Shown: in pieces, positions 46,809 to 60,240 of the stretch
Layout: each line of letters starts with the position of its first letter
Numbering within the stretch: the first letter of the stretch is position 1
Source of the DNA: Todiramphus chloris collaris
Lineage: Eukaryota; Chordata; Aves; Coraciiformes; Alcedinidae
Assembly: GCA_025345505.1 (NCBI GenBank)
Contig: JANVCC010000030.1
Location: 1,446,112 to 1,510,111, forward strand
DNA: 64,000 nt
Direction of reading: 5' to 3'
The notes under the pieces: generated by a model
Database searches by the model: none
The model's input: only the letters and a program-made list of their open reading frames with translations
What the model was told of the DNA's origin: nothing
Position numbers and translations under genes: made by a program

Positions 46809-49800
46809 GCCTCACAGGTATTTGTTTCTCTTGAGTTTCTTGGATTGGTGTTTGTCTCAGTGCAGCTGCTCTGTTAGACCTGAAAAGCAGATATTATTGT
46901 AGAAGTGATGAATTGTTTAAAAAAAAATAGCCATACATTGCTGTGGAACTGTGATTAAAAGAAATAACTTTGCTTTCCTCTGTTTATATTCCAAGCACAG
47001 CAGTGGTAGAATCACCACTAGTTTTGTATGTGCCTATTAACCAAATGAAAGGAAGGATTCAATGGAGTGATTAGTTTTCAATTTAGGCTTTTAAAACTAT
47101 TGTCTGATGGTTTTTGCAGCCTAGTTACTGAGGGGAATATCCAGGATTTAGTTATTTTTAATTCTGTGTTGATTGGGACACTCTTTCCAAATACTGAATC
47201 CAGATAAAAGCAGGGTACTAAAGGAGAATTTAAGAGGAAAAGATACTGTGTCCTTAGACGGCTTTTGTAATTCACGAAGAACAACATCTAATGACTGAAT
47301 TTGTTGTTAAAGCTCAGATAGCACCAAATAAATCTCAGAAAGTAGTATAAAGAGTGTGATCCTAAGAGGATTAGAAGAATACAGTGAGTGCACAAGTTCA
47401 GATGAGGAACAGAAGTGATTCAAAGCTCACGCAGAAAACATTGTTTTAGCCGTAGCATGAACCCAGTGTAATTCCTTGTGTAATGGGTGGGTAGGAGAAA
47501 ATAGCAGAAATGATGGCATTTCTAGAAGAACATGTTTAAACGCTTTCATAAATAGCTTTGAAAGAAATCCACGTTTTGAACTGATGATCTTTGGAAACAG
47601 GTAGGGAATAACGTTAGTGTAGCTGCACTACGTGCTTATAATCTGATTTGTCACTGTGCAGTGCCACGAGTGGTTTTATCCGTAGCTTTGTCTTTGTACC
47701 ACATGACTATTACTGGGTCAGTAACAGCAGCCCAATCTGTGGTACCAGCATGGGGTGGTATTTGCTTTTTTTTGGTAGCTGGTTTGGTGTGCTAGTTTAG
47801 GCCCTGCAGATGGGAACTTCCTGTCTCGTGCAACCTGTTTGCCTGGACCTTGTTCCACCTCTGTGTGCAGGCAGGTCTCAGGAGTTTATGTCTTCAGGTG
47901 CTGCTGCTGTGTGCACCCCAGAGGGATCACCTTCCCAAGGAGATGATGTTGGGTGTTCTACTGAGTTGCTTGGGTGCGGTGTCATGGGGAACACAGGCAT
48001 CAGGTTTGTCATTCTTGTGCAAGAAGGCCTGATGTGGTCAAAGCTGGTGAGTGCTGGTTGAAAGCAGGTCACTGTACGTGCAGCAAAATCTTAATACTTT
48101 TTGAGAGAAGCCTCAGTTGATGCTGAAGCCATTAGTCACTAGTGGTCAACCCTTCAGCCCCTCTTGGAAGTGAAGGATCCAAACTCACAAGCTACTGTGC
48201 ATCCCCCAGGTGCTTTATCAACTTCAAGGGCATCTGGTGGGTTATTTTTAAGTGTCGCATAGTGTAGCTACTTACTACACGTGGTCACCTGTTCAAATCG
48301 CCGTAACAAGTCTAAAATCAGTAAGTTATAGCTGTCCATTGCATTGTTTCAGGGCATATGCCAAAATGACAAAGTTCAATAGGATAAATTTGGAAAGAGA
48401 AAAGCTGCTGATGAGGCGTTTGTCCTCAGTACTTGATTCTGAAGAAGGACATCAGAGTGTTCTCAGTGTTTACGTGTCATTTCAAGCGCCCTTATTTAAA
48501 ACTGGAGCCTACAACCAATTAACACGAGTGAGGAATGAAGCAGAGTCAGTGAACCCTTTCTTTTCTCATTCTCTGCTCTCTTGAGTCTTTGATTCCAGCT
48601 TTTTTCCGTGTCACTGCCCTGTTCAGATATAAAACGAAGGACAAGAAGCCTCTTCCATGGATCAGATGGAAAGGTTTCCCTCTCTGGCTTTGACGATAAG
48701 TACTGCACTCAGAAGATTGCACAAGGGCAAAGAGGTGTTGGAAGGGGACAGTTCGGGCAGTGTATGCTGAAGAAAGCCTTTTTTTTGTGGAAGAAAATGT
48801 TTTATGTTTGTGCAATCATCCTTTTATTTATGTTTGCCATGTTCCTTCCCAAATGAAATAACCCAAACCAAGCATCACACTTGGAATGGGGTAAGAGAGC
48901 CCTCCTCTGCGCGCAGCTTTTTTAATGATTTAGGCTGTTCTCAAAAGAATATTGTTTGGTTGGTGTTTTGTTCGGTTTAGGGTCTGTTCAGCGAGGTGAT
49001 AAAGCTCTCTCTTCTCTGCTGGTCTGCAACTCTGGCTCCACATAGGAAACCATGTGACTTGAGAAAGTGGAGTTTTCCTCTGCTATTTACATAATTTCTT
49101 TGGTACGGTACAACTGAGCAAGGGAACAAGGATGTTAGCAAATTATTTCAATTCCCAGCATTCCTGCGTTCTTCAGCATCCTCTGCATCACCTCTCTCTT
49201 GCACTGGGAAGGTTAAATTTCTGCCTGCCTTAATGGTGTGGTGGGATCTTCTTGGAGTAAAACAAGCCTGGCTGCTGCAGCAATTATATTTTTTTTATGA
49301 CTGGATCCAAAAATGTCTTTATAGTAAAACCATTTCCTACTGCTTGAGCTTTAAAATTGCATGCAAGAGCTTTGTGTTGATCGTGAGCCCTGAAAACCAT
49401 GGTTATTCTTTCCTTACAGTAAGAGGTTTTGAACACAGTTTGCGGGTGTTTTGTAAATAGTTTAACCTAAAAATAGTCTGATGATACTTTTATTAGTCAG
49501 CCATGTCCATCTGTCCCTCTTTGAGGGAGTGATTAGATGATTTTCTAAAGAAAAGTAGTCTGGCAAGTATTTGTATGAAGGCCACCAACTCAGAAATACT
49601 AGTGTGAATAAAAATGATTCATCAGTACTGAATAAAAATGGATGTTAGAGTGGATGGAGTTAACCTGTCTGGACATCAAAATGTGTTTGCTTATACTTGG
49701 CTATTTTATTGTTAGATGCATAAAATTATTATTGGTATGTGCAGAAAATGACTAAAATGTAAGAGAGCATGGATTTTTCTTGGATTATGTTGTTATTTGG

Positions 49801-50000
49801 TTTTGGAAGGTGGGAAAGATTTCTCTTGAATATCACACTAGAAACATTTCTAGTATGTACATGTTGTCAGATAGCAGCAGCACCTAGCATGAGCTGGATT
49901 TTTTTCATTACCCCAGGAGGTGGTAACTCTCCAGATGTACAGGCACATCTGTGTACATAAAGGGAATTATTTAGTACCAGATATGTAGTAGGAAAAACAG

Positions 50001-50125
50001 ATTTGGGGGTTTTTTTGGTCAGTTGGGTTTTTTTGGTTGTTGTGTTGTTGTTGTTTTGGTTGGTTGTTTCTTTTTTTCCGTGTTGTGTTTGTTTTGTGTG
50101 TTTGGGTGTTTTTTTCTTTCTTTAC
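50001..50125 (+). repeat. T/G-rich low-complexity tract
   Basis: About 125 bases of T-runs and TTG/TGG units with very little A or C, the second longest of its class. It lies about 600 bases upstream of the 50723 exon on the sense strand. Confidence 0.75.
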
Positions 50126-50722
50126 TGCTTCACAGTGGATGTAACCATTTTGGAAGTCAAACCACTGGAATGTTGGGTTCTGTTTGGGGCTTTTCAGGGT
50201 GTTTAGAAGTTGGTAGCGGAGGTTTATTTCCAGAAGGAATTTGGCATGGGCAGAAGATTCTGTAAGCTGTCTACTTTGCCTAGTTGACTTCCTGAAGCGT
50301 TTTCTGGTGAGCTAAGGCTCTCCAGAGCTAAGGCCAGAACTCAGGATTTTTATCCACAGGTTGATTTGTGTGTGCTCCTGCTGAATGGGTGCAACAGTCT
50401 AGAGGTCTGATGGTAGAAGTATTCATTCAACAGGCTTATTTGTTCAAAGGCTTGTGTTCTGGGCTCCCCAAAGGAGCAGTTTGTGTGATGTGGGTAGCGA
50501 CAGGATATATGCAAAACCCCAGCTCTGCGTGCTCTCCTGTGCCTCAGCACTGCTGCTCTGGGCCGTGCACAAATTCAGGGGTGAACACACAGCTCCTGGA
50601 ACAGAGTAGGCTGCAGGAGCCTTGAAGGCCCAGACCTGCTAACTTTTTATTCTGTTAACACCACCGTTTTCAAAATAATAACTATTAATGTTTCCTATTT
50701 TGTCTCCTTGTTTCCTTCTCAG

Positions 50723-50787
50723 CATCACCCTTCTGTGGCAAGAGGCACCTGAAAGGAAAACTTCCGTATATCAATGCACTACCAATG
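50723..50787 (+). other. Probable internal exon (65 bp), 5' UTR or start-codon exon
   Basis: Upstream lies a continuous pyrimidine-rich tract (TTTTGTCTCCTTGTTTCCTT then CTCAG). Downstream the junction is ATG|GTAAGT, a perfect donor core. This is the best-framed exon in the 64 kb. The exon carries two ATGs. One at 50774-50776 reads M-H-Y-Q into the junction. One at 50785-50787 is the last codon of the exon, so translation could begin exactly at the splice junction; C at -3 makes that context weak. One frame (S-P-F-C-G-K-R to A-L-P-M) is open and remains in frame with the open frame of exon 1; another (I-T-L-L-W-Q-E) is also open. I do not recognise either peptide, and a 5' UTR exon is most likely. 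Confidence 0.7.
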
Positions 50788-50793
50788 GTAAGT
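50788..50793 (+). other. 5' splice site of the 50723 exon
   Basis: ATG|GTAAGT. The intronic six bases are the exact consensus. Confidence 0.7.
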
Positions 50794-53537
50794 ACCTGTT
50801 AAACTGAGTAAAGGTGGTGTGGCTCCTTCCTGCAGCCAGCCTGCCCAGCAGTCTTGCATCGCAAACAGTACTCTTAGAATGACTACCTTTCAGTAAGATG
50901 GTTTAGAAAACATCTAGGGGAGGTTTGCTAAAAATATTAGAAGTGTATTTGGATTTTCCCCTGTGGAAAGTAGGGCAGCATGTTGATTTTGAAGCGAGAA
51001 GTGTGACTTGACAGTAACACAGCTCATCCTGTTGGTAGCTGCGTTGTGCTTCCTCTTTTGGCCAAAAGCGGTGCGGGGCAAGCAGTAGCCCAGCAGAGTG
51101 CTCTATTGCCCCCACTTGGGTGCTCTCTGCAGGTTGTTTCACTTCTAACAGCTCCTCCTGTAACAAACCTGCACAGTGCCAGGGGTATTCTGCTTCAGCA
51201 CATTTGGCAGCATAAGACTGGTGAAGCTAAAATCTGAGCTCCTATAGAAAGGAGCTTGGTTGATGCGATCTTCTGTCTCTTGAATATGACTCAATGTTAT
51301 AGACTGTTGGAAGTTTGTATTTGCAGTCTGTCTTCATGGTTTATTTATGCTTCCTGATAGTTGCGCAGATGGAAAGCAGAGATGAGGTCTGAAGAGAAGG
51401 ACTGGAACTTGCTGCTTCAGTTTTGATCGAATAATCTTTTTTTAGCAGTTTTGGTATCTTGTCACAGTTGAGGTGTACAAGAATGTTAATTGCAGCGTTA
51501 GCCTTAAAAAAAATAAAGGCATAAAGTGCCAGCCTGAGTTTTGTATTTCAAGCATTTGTAGATCACTGTGCTCAGTACTGAAGTTTAAAGGCATAGTATT
51601 TTTAACCACAACCTTTGAAAACTGAGTTTGGGATATGAGAGCTGAGCCGGGTTCCTTTTGTTTGCATGCGGGCACAGATCTAAAGAATATGTAAATAAAT
51701 TATAGGTCACTTGTACCTTTGCAACTCCACTGTCTTTGCCCTGTGAGCAAAATAACACTCCAAGAGCATTTGCTTGGTTGTAACTGCTTTACTTTGAAAT
51801 GTAGGATGTAATTCTGTTTGACTCTTGAAGGTATCATGGAGTGAAAAGTATTGCAGCGTATATCTGGCTCTAAGTAAAGCATACATAACTCTGAAATCAG
51901 AAGATCTGCACTAAGTATATCTGTCACTTAATAGCCTGATGTTTAGGGTCAGAGCTGATGTGTGTAAAGTGCATATTGATTTGGGATGAATTTCATCTGC
52001 GGGGAGTGGATTTGTTGAGTGAGGAGGCATTGTTTTTACCTGGTCACTTAGCCTGGTATTTTAACTTCCCACAAGTGAAACAAGCAGTACTTTCAGACTT
52101 TTCTATTATTGCTAGATTTTCATTGTTGTTGTTGATCTTTTTCCAACAAAAAGCTACACTGATTTCTTTTTATTTTGTATCAGTTGGATATAGTTTCAGT
52201 TATGATTTAAAATACGGGTTTGTGTTACTGCTGCTCTTAAAAACATGACTCATTCCATATTAACCTAGTCCTTATACTTCATAAAATTTTAAAATACTGA
52301 GACTGTACTTGAAATGTTTGTGCATTTTGTCCTAATTTTTCCCCTACAAATTATATTAGAAATGCAGAATTGCACAGTCTCAAGGGCATGCTAGTTGTTA
52401 CGGTGATCATAAAACATACTCAGCTGTTACTTGTAGCGAAGTGAAATACTTCCTGCTCTTTTCTTTAAGGGCTGCTTTTGTGCTATAAGTTGTCATATTT
52501 TATTATTCTAGAGATTTCTAAACAGTTACTCATGTCTTAATTAACTTTGAAACAGTTTGAATGTAGATTTAAGAGACAGGCTAGACACATTCTTCATCAT
52601 CCCAAAAGTAATCATAACTTAATCTGGTTTATAGCAAAAAAGGCTTTCATGGGTTTTTATTATGTTGTTTTTCTCTCTGATGTTTGTAGATAAAGTATGG
52701 GCCAGAGGCTGACCTGAAAAAAAGCAATTTGTATTCTTCTCCCAAACTTGGTTTAACTTGGCTACCTATGTTCAATACATATGTTAGAATCAGAAATTCA
52801 GTTCTGATTCCCTTGAGGAAATGATAGCAGCATTTTTCGTGAGTTTTTGATCATGATTGTCAGTTCCATTTCTGAGTACTGAAAAAAAGAAAAAAATAAA
52901 GGTAAAATAAGGAAGTTACACGTCCTCTTTTGTTTTTCTTTTCTATTTTAAAGCTAATTAAAAGCTTATTTTTTGCATCATGTGATACGTTAACTGATAA
53001 TGTAATAGAGTAAAATATTAGTTACTCATTAAAAACATACTGTAATGGTTGCAATTAAAAAAAAAAAATTATACTGTGATGTAGCCTGCTAAAGGGGAGT
53101 ATGGCTGTGTTCAGTTGGTGTAAGTTCTCCTTCCCATCCTTCCAGTCAAGTGTAAAGTTCTGCAGAGTCCCAAAAGAAAGATTCAAAGGCTTAACACAAA
53201 GGGCCTGTTAAGTGAAGAAGAATGATTGTATAATGCTATTTTTTCTAGGATTTTTGAAGGCTTACGTAGAGGGTCATAAGTGGACGCTTAATCCATGATC
53301 ACAAGGATTAATGAATCTGTTGGAGATAAAAATTGAAAGTCCTGGACCTTTGGCCTAAGCTAAAGATCACGTCAGGTTTTCCACAAAGGTTTTATCAAAT
53401 TACATTTTCTGTACTGTGATGGAACAGGTAGCTTACCTGAGAGAGATCTTTCCATTCTACCTTGCAAGGCTTCCCTTGCAAGTTTTAGAATCAAACCAGT
53501 TTGCTTTTGTCTTCTACAAGACATTGAAACAGGCCTC

Positions 53538-53635
53538 TGTGTGTGTGTGCACATAAATATGTGTGGCTATATATGGGTGTCCTCGTTTGTGTGTATATCT
53601 ACGTACACATATATGTGTATCTAGCTATATAAAAA
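53538..53635. repeat. Degenerate GT/TA microsatellite region
   Basis: A GT run at 53538-53549 is followed by interrupted GTGT, TATATA and ACACATATA units over about 90 bases. Confidence 0.6.
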
Positions 53636-54688
53636 GGAGCATGCGAAAAACCAGGAACTTAGAAATTGCTGGGAAGTACCCGTTTGTGACTATCATACAA
53701 CAGCTCGCTGCGATGGGTTTAATTTCACAAGATGTAACAAAAAAGGGCCGTGGGGGAATCAAGCAAGGAAGGTAACATGGTGGCCTTCTGAAAACCGGCT
53801 GTTGTTGGCCCCCTGTCTTACTGCATGGCTATGGTGATAAAGATCAAAAGGTCTCCTGCAGAAGAGAATAGAGGAGGTTACTGTTTATTACAAGCTGGCA
53901 CGGGCAAAGTTTGAGGATAGGCAGTGAGCACCAAGTGACTTAGTCCCCAGGAAAGCAAGGTCATCAACAGCAAAGTCACGTCCCCATAGTCTCTTGAGGG
54001 AAGTACGAAGTAAGTGTTCTAAATCTATTCTTCTCAGTGCTGTCTAATTGTAGGTGAATATATCATACTGTGCTTTGGAGGTGTAACACACAAATTATGT
54101 GTTATGTCTGTGTTCTAATGTGGAAGAGACCTGTTATAGGAGAAAAACTCTGCAGGCACTAATTCTCTGGGACAGAAAATTCCATGGGTGCAACATTTCA
54201 ACATGATTGTCTACCCATCAGATTTAGCCCAGAAGCAGCAGGAATGGTTGGAGGAGCTGGGGAGGGTGAATAAGTCACTTCAAATAAAAAGGCATTCTGT
54301 GAGGGATTTAGAAGATGTCTGCAAAAACTTTCCCAAGACTGCAGCAAGACTTTTGCTTTGAACTCCTTTGTGGTGCCTTCTGTAGTGTCATCCTGTGACC
54401 TCACCACTCCTTGGAAGACAGCTGGGAGAATAAATGAATATAATTGTTAGCCTGTGGTTCCACAACAGTTAAAGCCATCTAAATGCTGATCTGCCTGCCA
54501 GGTTAATCTTCTGCCTGTCCATTATGTTAAAATGCAGAAGAGGACAATCAAGGGAGAGGGCAGGAGCCTGCACCCCGAACTGGAGGACTTGGGTTTGGTG
54601 TGGAAGCCCTGTTGTCTACTGGCACCCACCAAGGACAACAGGAGGTCCATGTCACTCGCTCCAGAGTTTGTACTGGAATTGCAAAACT

Positions 54689-54722
54689 GGTTTTTTTGGT
54701 TTTTTTTTTTCTTCGTTTTTTA
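54689..54722 (+). repeat. T/G-rich low-complexity tract
   Basis: GGTTTTTTTGG followed by T-runs broken by CTTCG, on the + strand. Confidence 0.7.
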
Positions 54723-57154
54723 ACAAGAGCTGAATGTCACCTCACAGCTATAAGTATGTAAGAAAGAATATCTGCAGGCAGGCAGACCTTGAAAGGTGGT
54801 AAAGCTGCAGCTTAGATTTCATTATGCTGAGAACAGGGGCTCCTGATTTCAAGAGTTTATGAAACTTGACAGTACTTAAGATGCTGGCCACAAGAGACGT
54901 GAATAGTTGCTTCTGAGTAAATAACCCTGCAAGACTAAACCCCTTATTTTTCAAACACATCTGCATGTACATACATGTAATTTCAAATGCGGGAATAGTT
55001 CTGTTTGAGGTATAAATAAGGACTACTTGCATGCATAAAGCTAACCAAGCTTGAAAGCACTTTCAATGGTAGGGCCTAAAAGTCTGCATGAAATTTATTG
55101 TTGAAGCTCTTAGTTGTAGAGTTTACGAAGTACAGCTTTAAAAGCAAAAAAATACACGTATTTCTAGCAGATTGTGAAATAGTCTAAATATGATATTTTG
55201 GACTATTCTGCTCCTGATCTAAAATCAATGGAAAGTTTTATCAGTAAAGGAAGGTTAAGTGCAATATATTTTGTCTGATAATTGGTTACAGCTGAACAAT
55301 TAGATTTCAGAGTGTTGATCCATAAGTTTTATTTATTGGTTCAGCATGAATTAGCTGGCCTAGTGGTATATGTGTTGAAGAAAAAGTGTTAATAATAAGA
55401 TACAGAAGAAAACTTGTGTGGTGTATTAGGGTGCATACTGTCACAAGCATGAAAAATCTTATGTACTACTGCATTTTGATCCATTTCTTAAAGTTGTTTT
55501 TTGAATTTTCTATTAGAAAGCAAGTTATACACACTAGTCAGGTCCTGCTCTGATTCAGGGGGAAAAACCCCCCCTTGTCTCCTTTTCCTGGCATTAAAAT
55601 TCATTACTGAGTGTATCAACTGAAAGGGAAACTACTGGCCTTACAGATTTTCAGAAGTGGTGGCTCTGTTTCAAAGTGGCATTTTTCAGAGAACTTTCTC
55701 TTCTGATTCCTTATGCATTTTACAGTCGAGAAATAAGCTTTGACTGAGAATTCTTGACAGAATCATAAATACATCATTATCTAAGCAGCCGGGATATTTA
55801 GCCCCTGGCAGGTGCCCAGTGCAGTGCAATCACAGGAGCAAAGGGAACTGGGCCAGTATCTCAAACTAGGGGAATGTCCTCTAAAACAGGATGAGGGCCA
55901 CTGCCGTTCCTTTCCCACTGCCATTCCTAGGTTTTCAATCTTAAATGTAGCTGAAAAGAGGCTGTTTCTACTGCAATAGGTTGTCTTACGTGACTTTTTT
56001 TTTGACTGTGTTTTTTCCTTGTTGTCTTCCTCCACCTTCACCTCCCCTGCCTTGTTTATTTTTCTGTGTTTACTACTTTATGCTGGTTTTGATTCAATAG
56101 TTAATAGCAGCAATAGTAGTGCAGCCAGCATTAGATTTTATCTTCCTTGATCAGCATGCCATCTGCTTTAGAGGAGAGGGGGATTTTATGTTTCTGCTGT
56201 GGGTTCACTGCCATATGCCCATGGTGAAGTCACATAACCTGAAATGACCCTTTCCCTGCTCTTTTATATGAAAGAACTAGAAATACAGTGTTAAATGTTC
56301 TTGACAGTGATTAAATTTGTTGCCTATTTAAAAAAAAAGGTAAAATGGATATCGGGTGTAGTGAAGTAGGATGTTGTAGAGAGAACCCAAGGACAGGATC
56401 TTTTGTGTCTGAGCATCTGAGTGTTACCATCTGGAGAAAGGCAGGGCTTATTTCACAGAAGTCCATATTAATGTGCCACTTGTATTATCTGGTCTTGATC
56501 CTGGTTTCTTTCTTATCAACAGAAAGTTGATACTAGTTCAAGTCAACAGAAGTAAAAGTTGTCCTTAGTTTCAGTGGTGTTGATGCTGGGAGATAATGAA
56601 TATTGCTGCAGGAAAACAGGAAGTCTGTAGCATGAGGGTTATGATACCGAATGCATCAATTTTTATTAACTCAGGAGAAATTGAGACCTGCTGGCCACCA
56701 AACACCAGGAACCCTGCGTCTGTGTGGCCATCAACATGGGCAACAGATCTAGAAGCCTGTACTTATGTACCAAGTCTATAGTTCACCATGTGAATGAAAA
56801 GAAAGATCATAGTCACTGGGTTAGTGCACCTGTGTTACTAAATGAAGGTGATGTGTGGTGCTTTTACTGGGATTTAATGAACAAATATAAAACAACTATT
56901 CAAGACAAGGGACCTGGATCCTCTTGGGGTTGACACTGAGCATATGTATGTATGGATTGACATCCATGAATTTAATCTTTGCACAAATGGACGCTGTTGA
57001 TGTCAAATGTGAGCCATAGTTGGAATACTTGTCCTCATTAATTGTATTAATGAAATCTTCCTCTTTCATTTAATTTCTTTTGCCTGTAGTTGGAGCATAT
57101 TTTATTATGGCCTATGTGTATTTTAAAAATGTGTTATCATGTGCTCAGGTGTTT

Positions 57155-57195
57155 CAAAACAAACCCCAACAAAACACCAAACAACAAAAACCCCA
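57155..57195 (-). repeat. A/C-rich tract (opposite orientation)
   Basis: CAAAACAAACCCCAAC-type sequence, the second of two clear tracts in this orientation. Confidence 0.7.
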
Positions 57196-57467
57196 GCAGC
57201 ATAAAACTTCAAATCCATTATCACAATATGAAAAGTGGAGGACTTTATTAAAGTCATAAACTAGCAAATGAGCTTTTACAGAATCAGCTATTTCACTCTT
57301 TTGTAAGCTTGTTTTCTCTCTTAGCAGAGTCAACACTTTTTCTGTGAAAACAATCATGCACTTCTGGTAAAGAGAATAGAGTAAGTCAAATAACATGCAT
57401 GTATAATTAACTATTAAGAAGTGATTGTAAGTGTGTGCTTATTAATGATAATCTTGAATAAATTCAG

Positions 57468-57540
57468 CAGTGATAAAAATTAATAGAGAATTAATAGAAT
57501 AAAGATAAATTAATAAATAATAATGAATTAATAGATAAGC
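57468..57540. repeat. A/T low-complexity region with TTAATA units
   Basis: Repeated AATTAATA and AATAAAT words with almost no G or C over about 70 bases. Confidence 0.65.
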
Positions 57541-59440
57541 CATCAGAGCAGATTCTTTTTTCATGAATAAAAGAAAAAAATTTAAAACTATCAGGTATAT
57601 AACGCACAAATTAAGGAGAGAAATAGATGGTCAAAGGTTAAAGAGGGAATGAAAACACAAGTTTTCTGGTCATAAGACCAAATGAGGCATTAGTTAATTT
57701 TCCTTTTTTTGGTGCAGTTCAGCAGAAGTTCAAGTAATTCAACGGAGTGATTGAACTGGAACAGCAAGGAGTGCCAGAAAAACTGATTACTAATAACATA
57801 AACAGAAAAAATAATCAAATGAACTTAAGACTTCATGTCAGCATTTCACATTAAAATGCATTTGAAAAGGCTGGAATTCCATCCTAGTTGCGTGGAACCT
57901 GATTTACATAGAAGACAAATTTGTAACAGCTAGTCTTGCAACACTTGATAAATTATTCTGCTAATGAGCCATCAGAATGGATTTAACCAAGAAGGGGCTG
58001 AGGTGCAGAAGATGTTTTCTGGAGGCTGACCATCTGGGAAATGGGAAGTAACCTGAAGAGTAGGTAAGGGTACTTGAGCTCAAAGAAACACTGTGAGAAG
58101 CTGACTTAATTACATAAAGGGCAAATGGAACCAGCATTAGAGATGCTGGGGTTTTGCTCTGAATAGAAGATACAGTAAAAGTTACTGTTTCCTACTGTTG
58201 GCACACCTGAGCTGATGTGCTGCTCTCCAGGCAAGATCATTACTGCTTTTTCTCTTACAGATTTCCTCCTTTTTATGATAAGTTACTAGTATGTTCATGA
58301 GTTTGTGAACGCGACCGGTGCTTAGAGCAGATTGTTGACATATCTGTCTACTAGCCTAATTCCTAGTGCCTTTAAGTGAAGAAAAAAATTTCTTTTGTGC
58401 TGAATTGTTCGATTTTGGTTATTACTAGGTTATTTCCTATGCTGCAGCAGTTCTCTAGGTTCCTGGTTGAAAGGCCACCACAGTCAGCAGGCACACTCTT
58501 TCGTGTCCTAGTTTTTGGCTCAAGCTGGAAGCTGTGGCATAGAGGCTGTGATGGAACAAAGTCACTTTTTTTGACCTATCCAGTTCCGTTCCACCGTTCA
58601 GTCTTCTTTGACTGAAGTTTCTCAGCATATCTACATCCTCATACCCTACAGGGACAAGCATTGCCTCTCTTTTTGTTTATTATACACAAACGATGTGGTT
58701 ACCTTTATGGCAGTCCATATATTTCAACTCAATTTCCCTTTTCTCCTAAGGCAAACTAAATAAATACTGATTTTTGGCTTCCAATACGACTGTGTCATGG
58801 GAGTTGCAGGCATTACCCTGCTGAGGCTGACAGTACCCCTTGGACCGCTGCTGTTAATGCTTTCTCATTTTCATTGGACTGCTTTTCAGTCATCCACAGC
58901 TGGATGTGGATTGTAGCACATTTGGAAAAAGAATGAATGCTGTATGACATGACATAACTGCAATCCTCTGAAATAACCTTAGTCCTAATGTCCCAGTGTC
59001 TGGAGGTCATGGGAGCTCTGACTCATCATCAGGAGGGCAATGAGGAAGGGTTGCTGCTGGGGGGGGTGTGGGGGTGTGTATATTTAAAATCAATAGGCAA
59101 GACTTAGACATATGGGCATCGTGAACACCTGTAGTGGGATCTGTTTTGTCTTTCATAAAGTTGTTGAGTTTTGGTTTTAGACAAGAAAACTACACTAGAT
59201 TTAATTTGTCTAGGCCATAGAATGATGCTTGCTCCAGCAATACATTGGAAATTATTTATTAAAATACTGATAAAATGTAGAAGAATAGTGAGGTGAATAA
59301 GGAGCGTGTTAAAGGGAGGTCACCTCATTTTGCGCTCGCAGGGATGTGCTGTGCCTTAAGAAAGATAGTTGTCTTAAGAATTGGTCTTCTCCTGACTTTA
59401 ACATATTCACTAAATGAACTTGGCACCAAAAGTAGGAGCG

Positions 59441-60240
59441 TGCAGTAAAATTTGCCACTGACACAAAGCTGGGAGGTGTTGTCAGTATAGATAAGGAACA
59501 GAGTGTCCTACAGAAAGACCTGGATGACCTGTAGGATTTGAGTGGAAGAAAGTGGACTGAAATTTCCTAGCACAAGATGCATGGTTGTGCACTTCTGGAT
59601 GGATGTGAATTTTGCCCTAAACCGGGTGCTCATCTCTTGAAAATGATGGATGAACAGAAAGACTTGAGTAAATTAACCAGTAAAATTGAAGGATGTCTTT
59701 TCACTACTACCCTGCAGATCTGAAAAATGTAGTCATAAAATCTGTGAGGTGAAGAGGTACTTGAAGTAGGCACGGGGAAGTGTTAATGCTGCTCGTGTGT
59801 AAGGCAGCCCCACTATATATATATCCCTGTGTGTAACACTGAACTACTCTGGTAGACCACGTTCAAGAAAGATGAGTGTAAAGTGGAGCAGGTGCAGAAG
59901 AGGACTATGGAAATGGCCAAGAAAGACCTGAGTCTGTCTTGCAAGAGGACCATGCACGGTTGGTTGGTTTATGCCAGTAAAGTGAAGTCTGAGAGAGGAT
60001 ATAATTGCTTTCTCTAAGTACATGAGGGGTTTATAAAGATTTGAGTGAGTATAACTATTTTCTGTGTTAGTTTGAAGACAGCACTGGGACAAGAAGAAAT
60101 GTGTGTATCTTGGCAAGAAGTATATTCAGACTGGAAATTAGAAAACAGATCTCATCCACCAGGGAAGTAAGATTTTGGGATAATCTTTTCATAATATAAT
60201 GTGAAGCAAAACAGCCTCGCTAGGTTTAAAAAGGACACTT
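59441..60240 (+). mobile_element. Old, decayed CR1 LINE fragment (about 800 bp)
   Basis: Several CR1 3' landmarks survive in order: a GCCACTGACACAAAGCTGGG phrase near 59455, CAGAAAGACCTGGATGACCT near 59510, TTCAAGAAAGATGAG near 59861, GGAGCAGGTGCAGAAGAGGA at about 59887, ACATGAGGGGTTTATAAAGA near 60022, and an AGACTGGAAATTAGAAAACA phrase near 60128. The middle part (59640-59840) is hard to match. Reading frames are destroyed. High divergence puts this copy well before those at 35026 and 63062. Confidence 0.75.

Larger units (their letters stand above)
88..50722 (+). other. Inferred intron 1 (about 50.6 kb)
   Basis: This interval is bounded by GTAAGG at 88 and by a pyrimidine-rich tract plus CAG at 50720-50722. 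The + strand is visibly richer in T and G than in A and C across most of it, as expected for the sense strand of a transcribed vertebrate intron. It contains no credible coding exon. A long first intron behind a CpG-island 5' UTR exon is common in regulatory genes. Additional short untranslated exons inside it cannot be excluded. Confidence 0.55.
42130..50722. other. Intronic stretch, no gene seen
   Basis: Unique intron with an A-run plus GAAA units at 42459-42490, an AAT repeat at 43994-44014, an approximate 20-bp tandem repeat at 45560-45599, a C13 run at 46796-46808 and a long T/G tract at 50001-50125. No coding exon until 50723. Confidence 0.5.
50788..59440 (+). other. Inferred intron 2, first part, no gene seen
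   Basis: Unique intron with GT/TA microsatellites near 53538-53635, a T/G tract at 54689-54722, an A/C tract at 57155-57195 and an AT-rich low-complexity block at 57468-57540. Open frames up to about 95 codons show no family resemblance. Confidence 0.5.

Noticed and set aside
48252-48320. tRNA-derived SINE signal (GTTCAAATCG resembling a B box)
   Set aside because: No matching A box at the right spacing and no SINE body or tail.
58261-58290. Possible exon after TTTTTCTCTTACAG
   Set aside because: The nearest donor (AAGTTACT) is poor and the block would be only about 20 bases.
59844-60116. 90-codon minus-strand open frame
   Set aside because: Antisense of the decayed CR1 copy.
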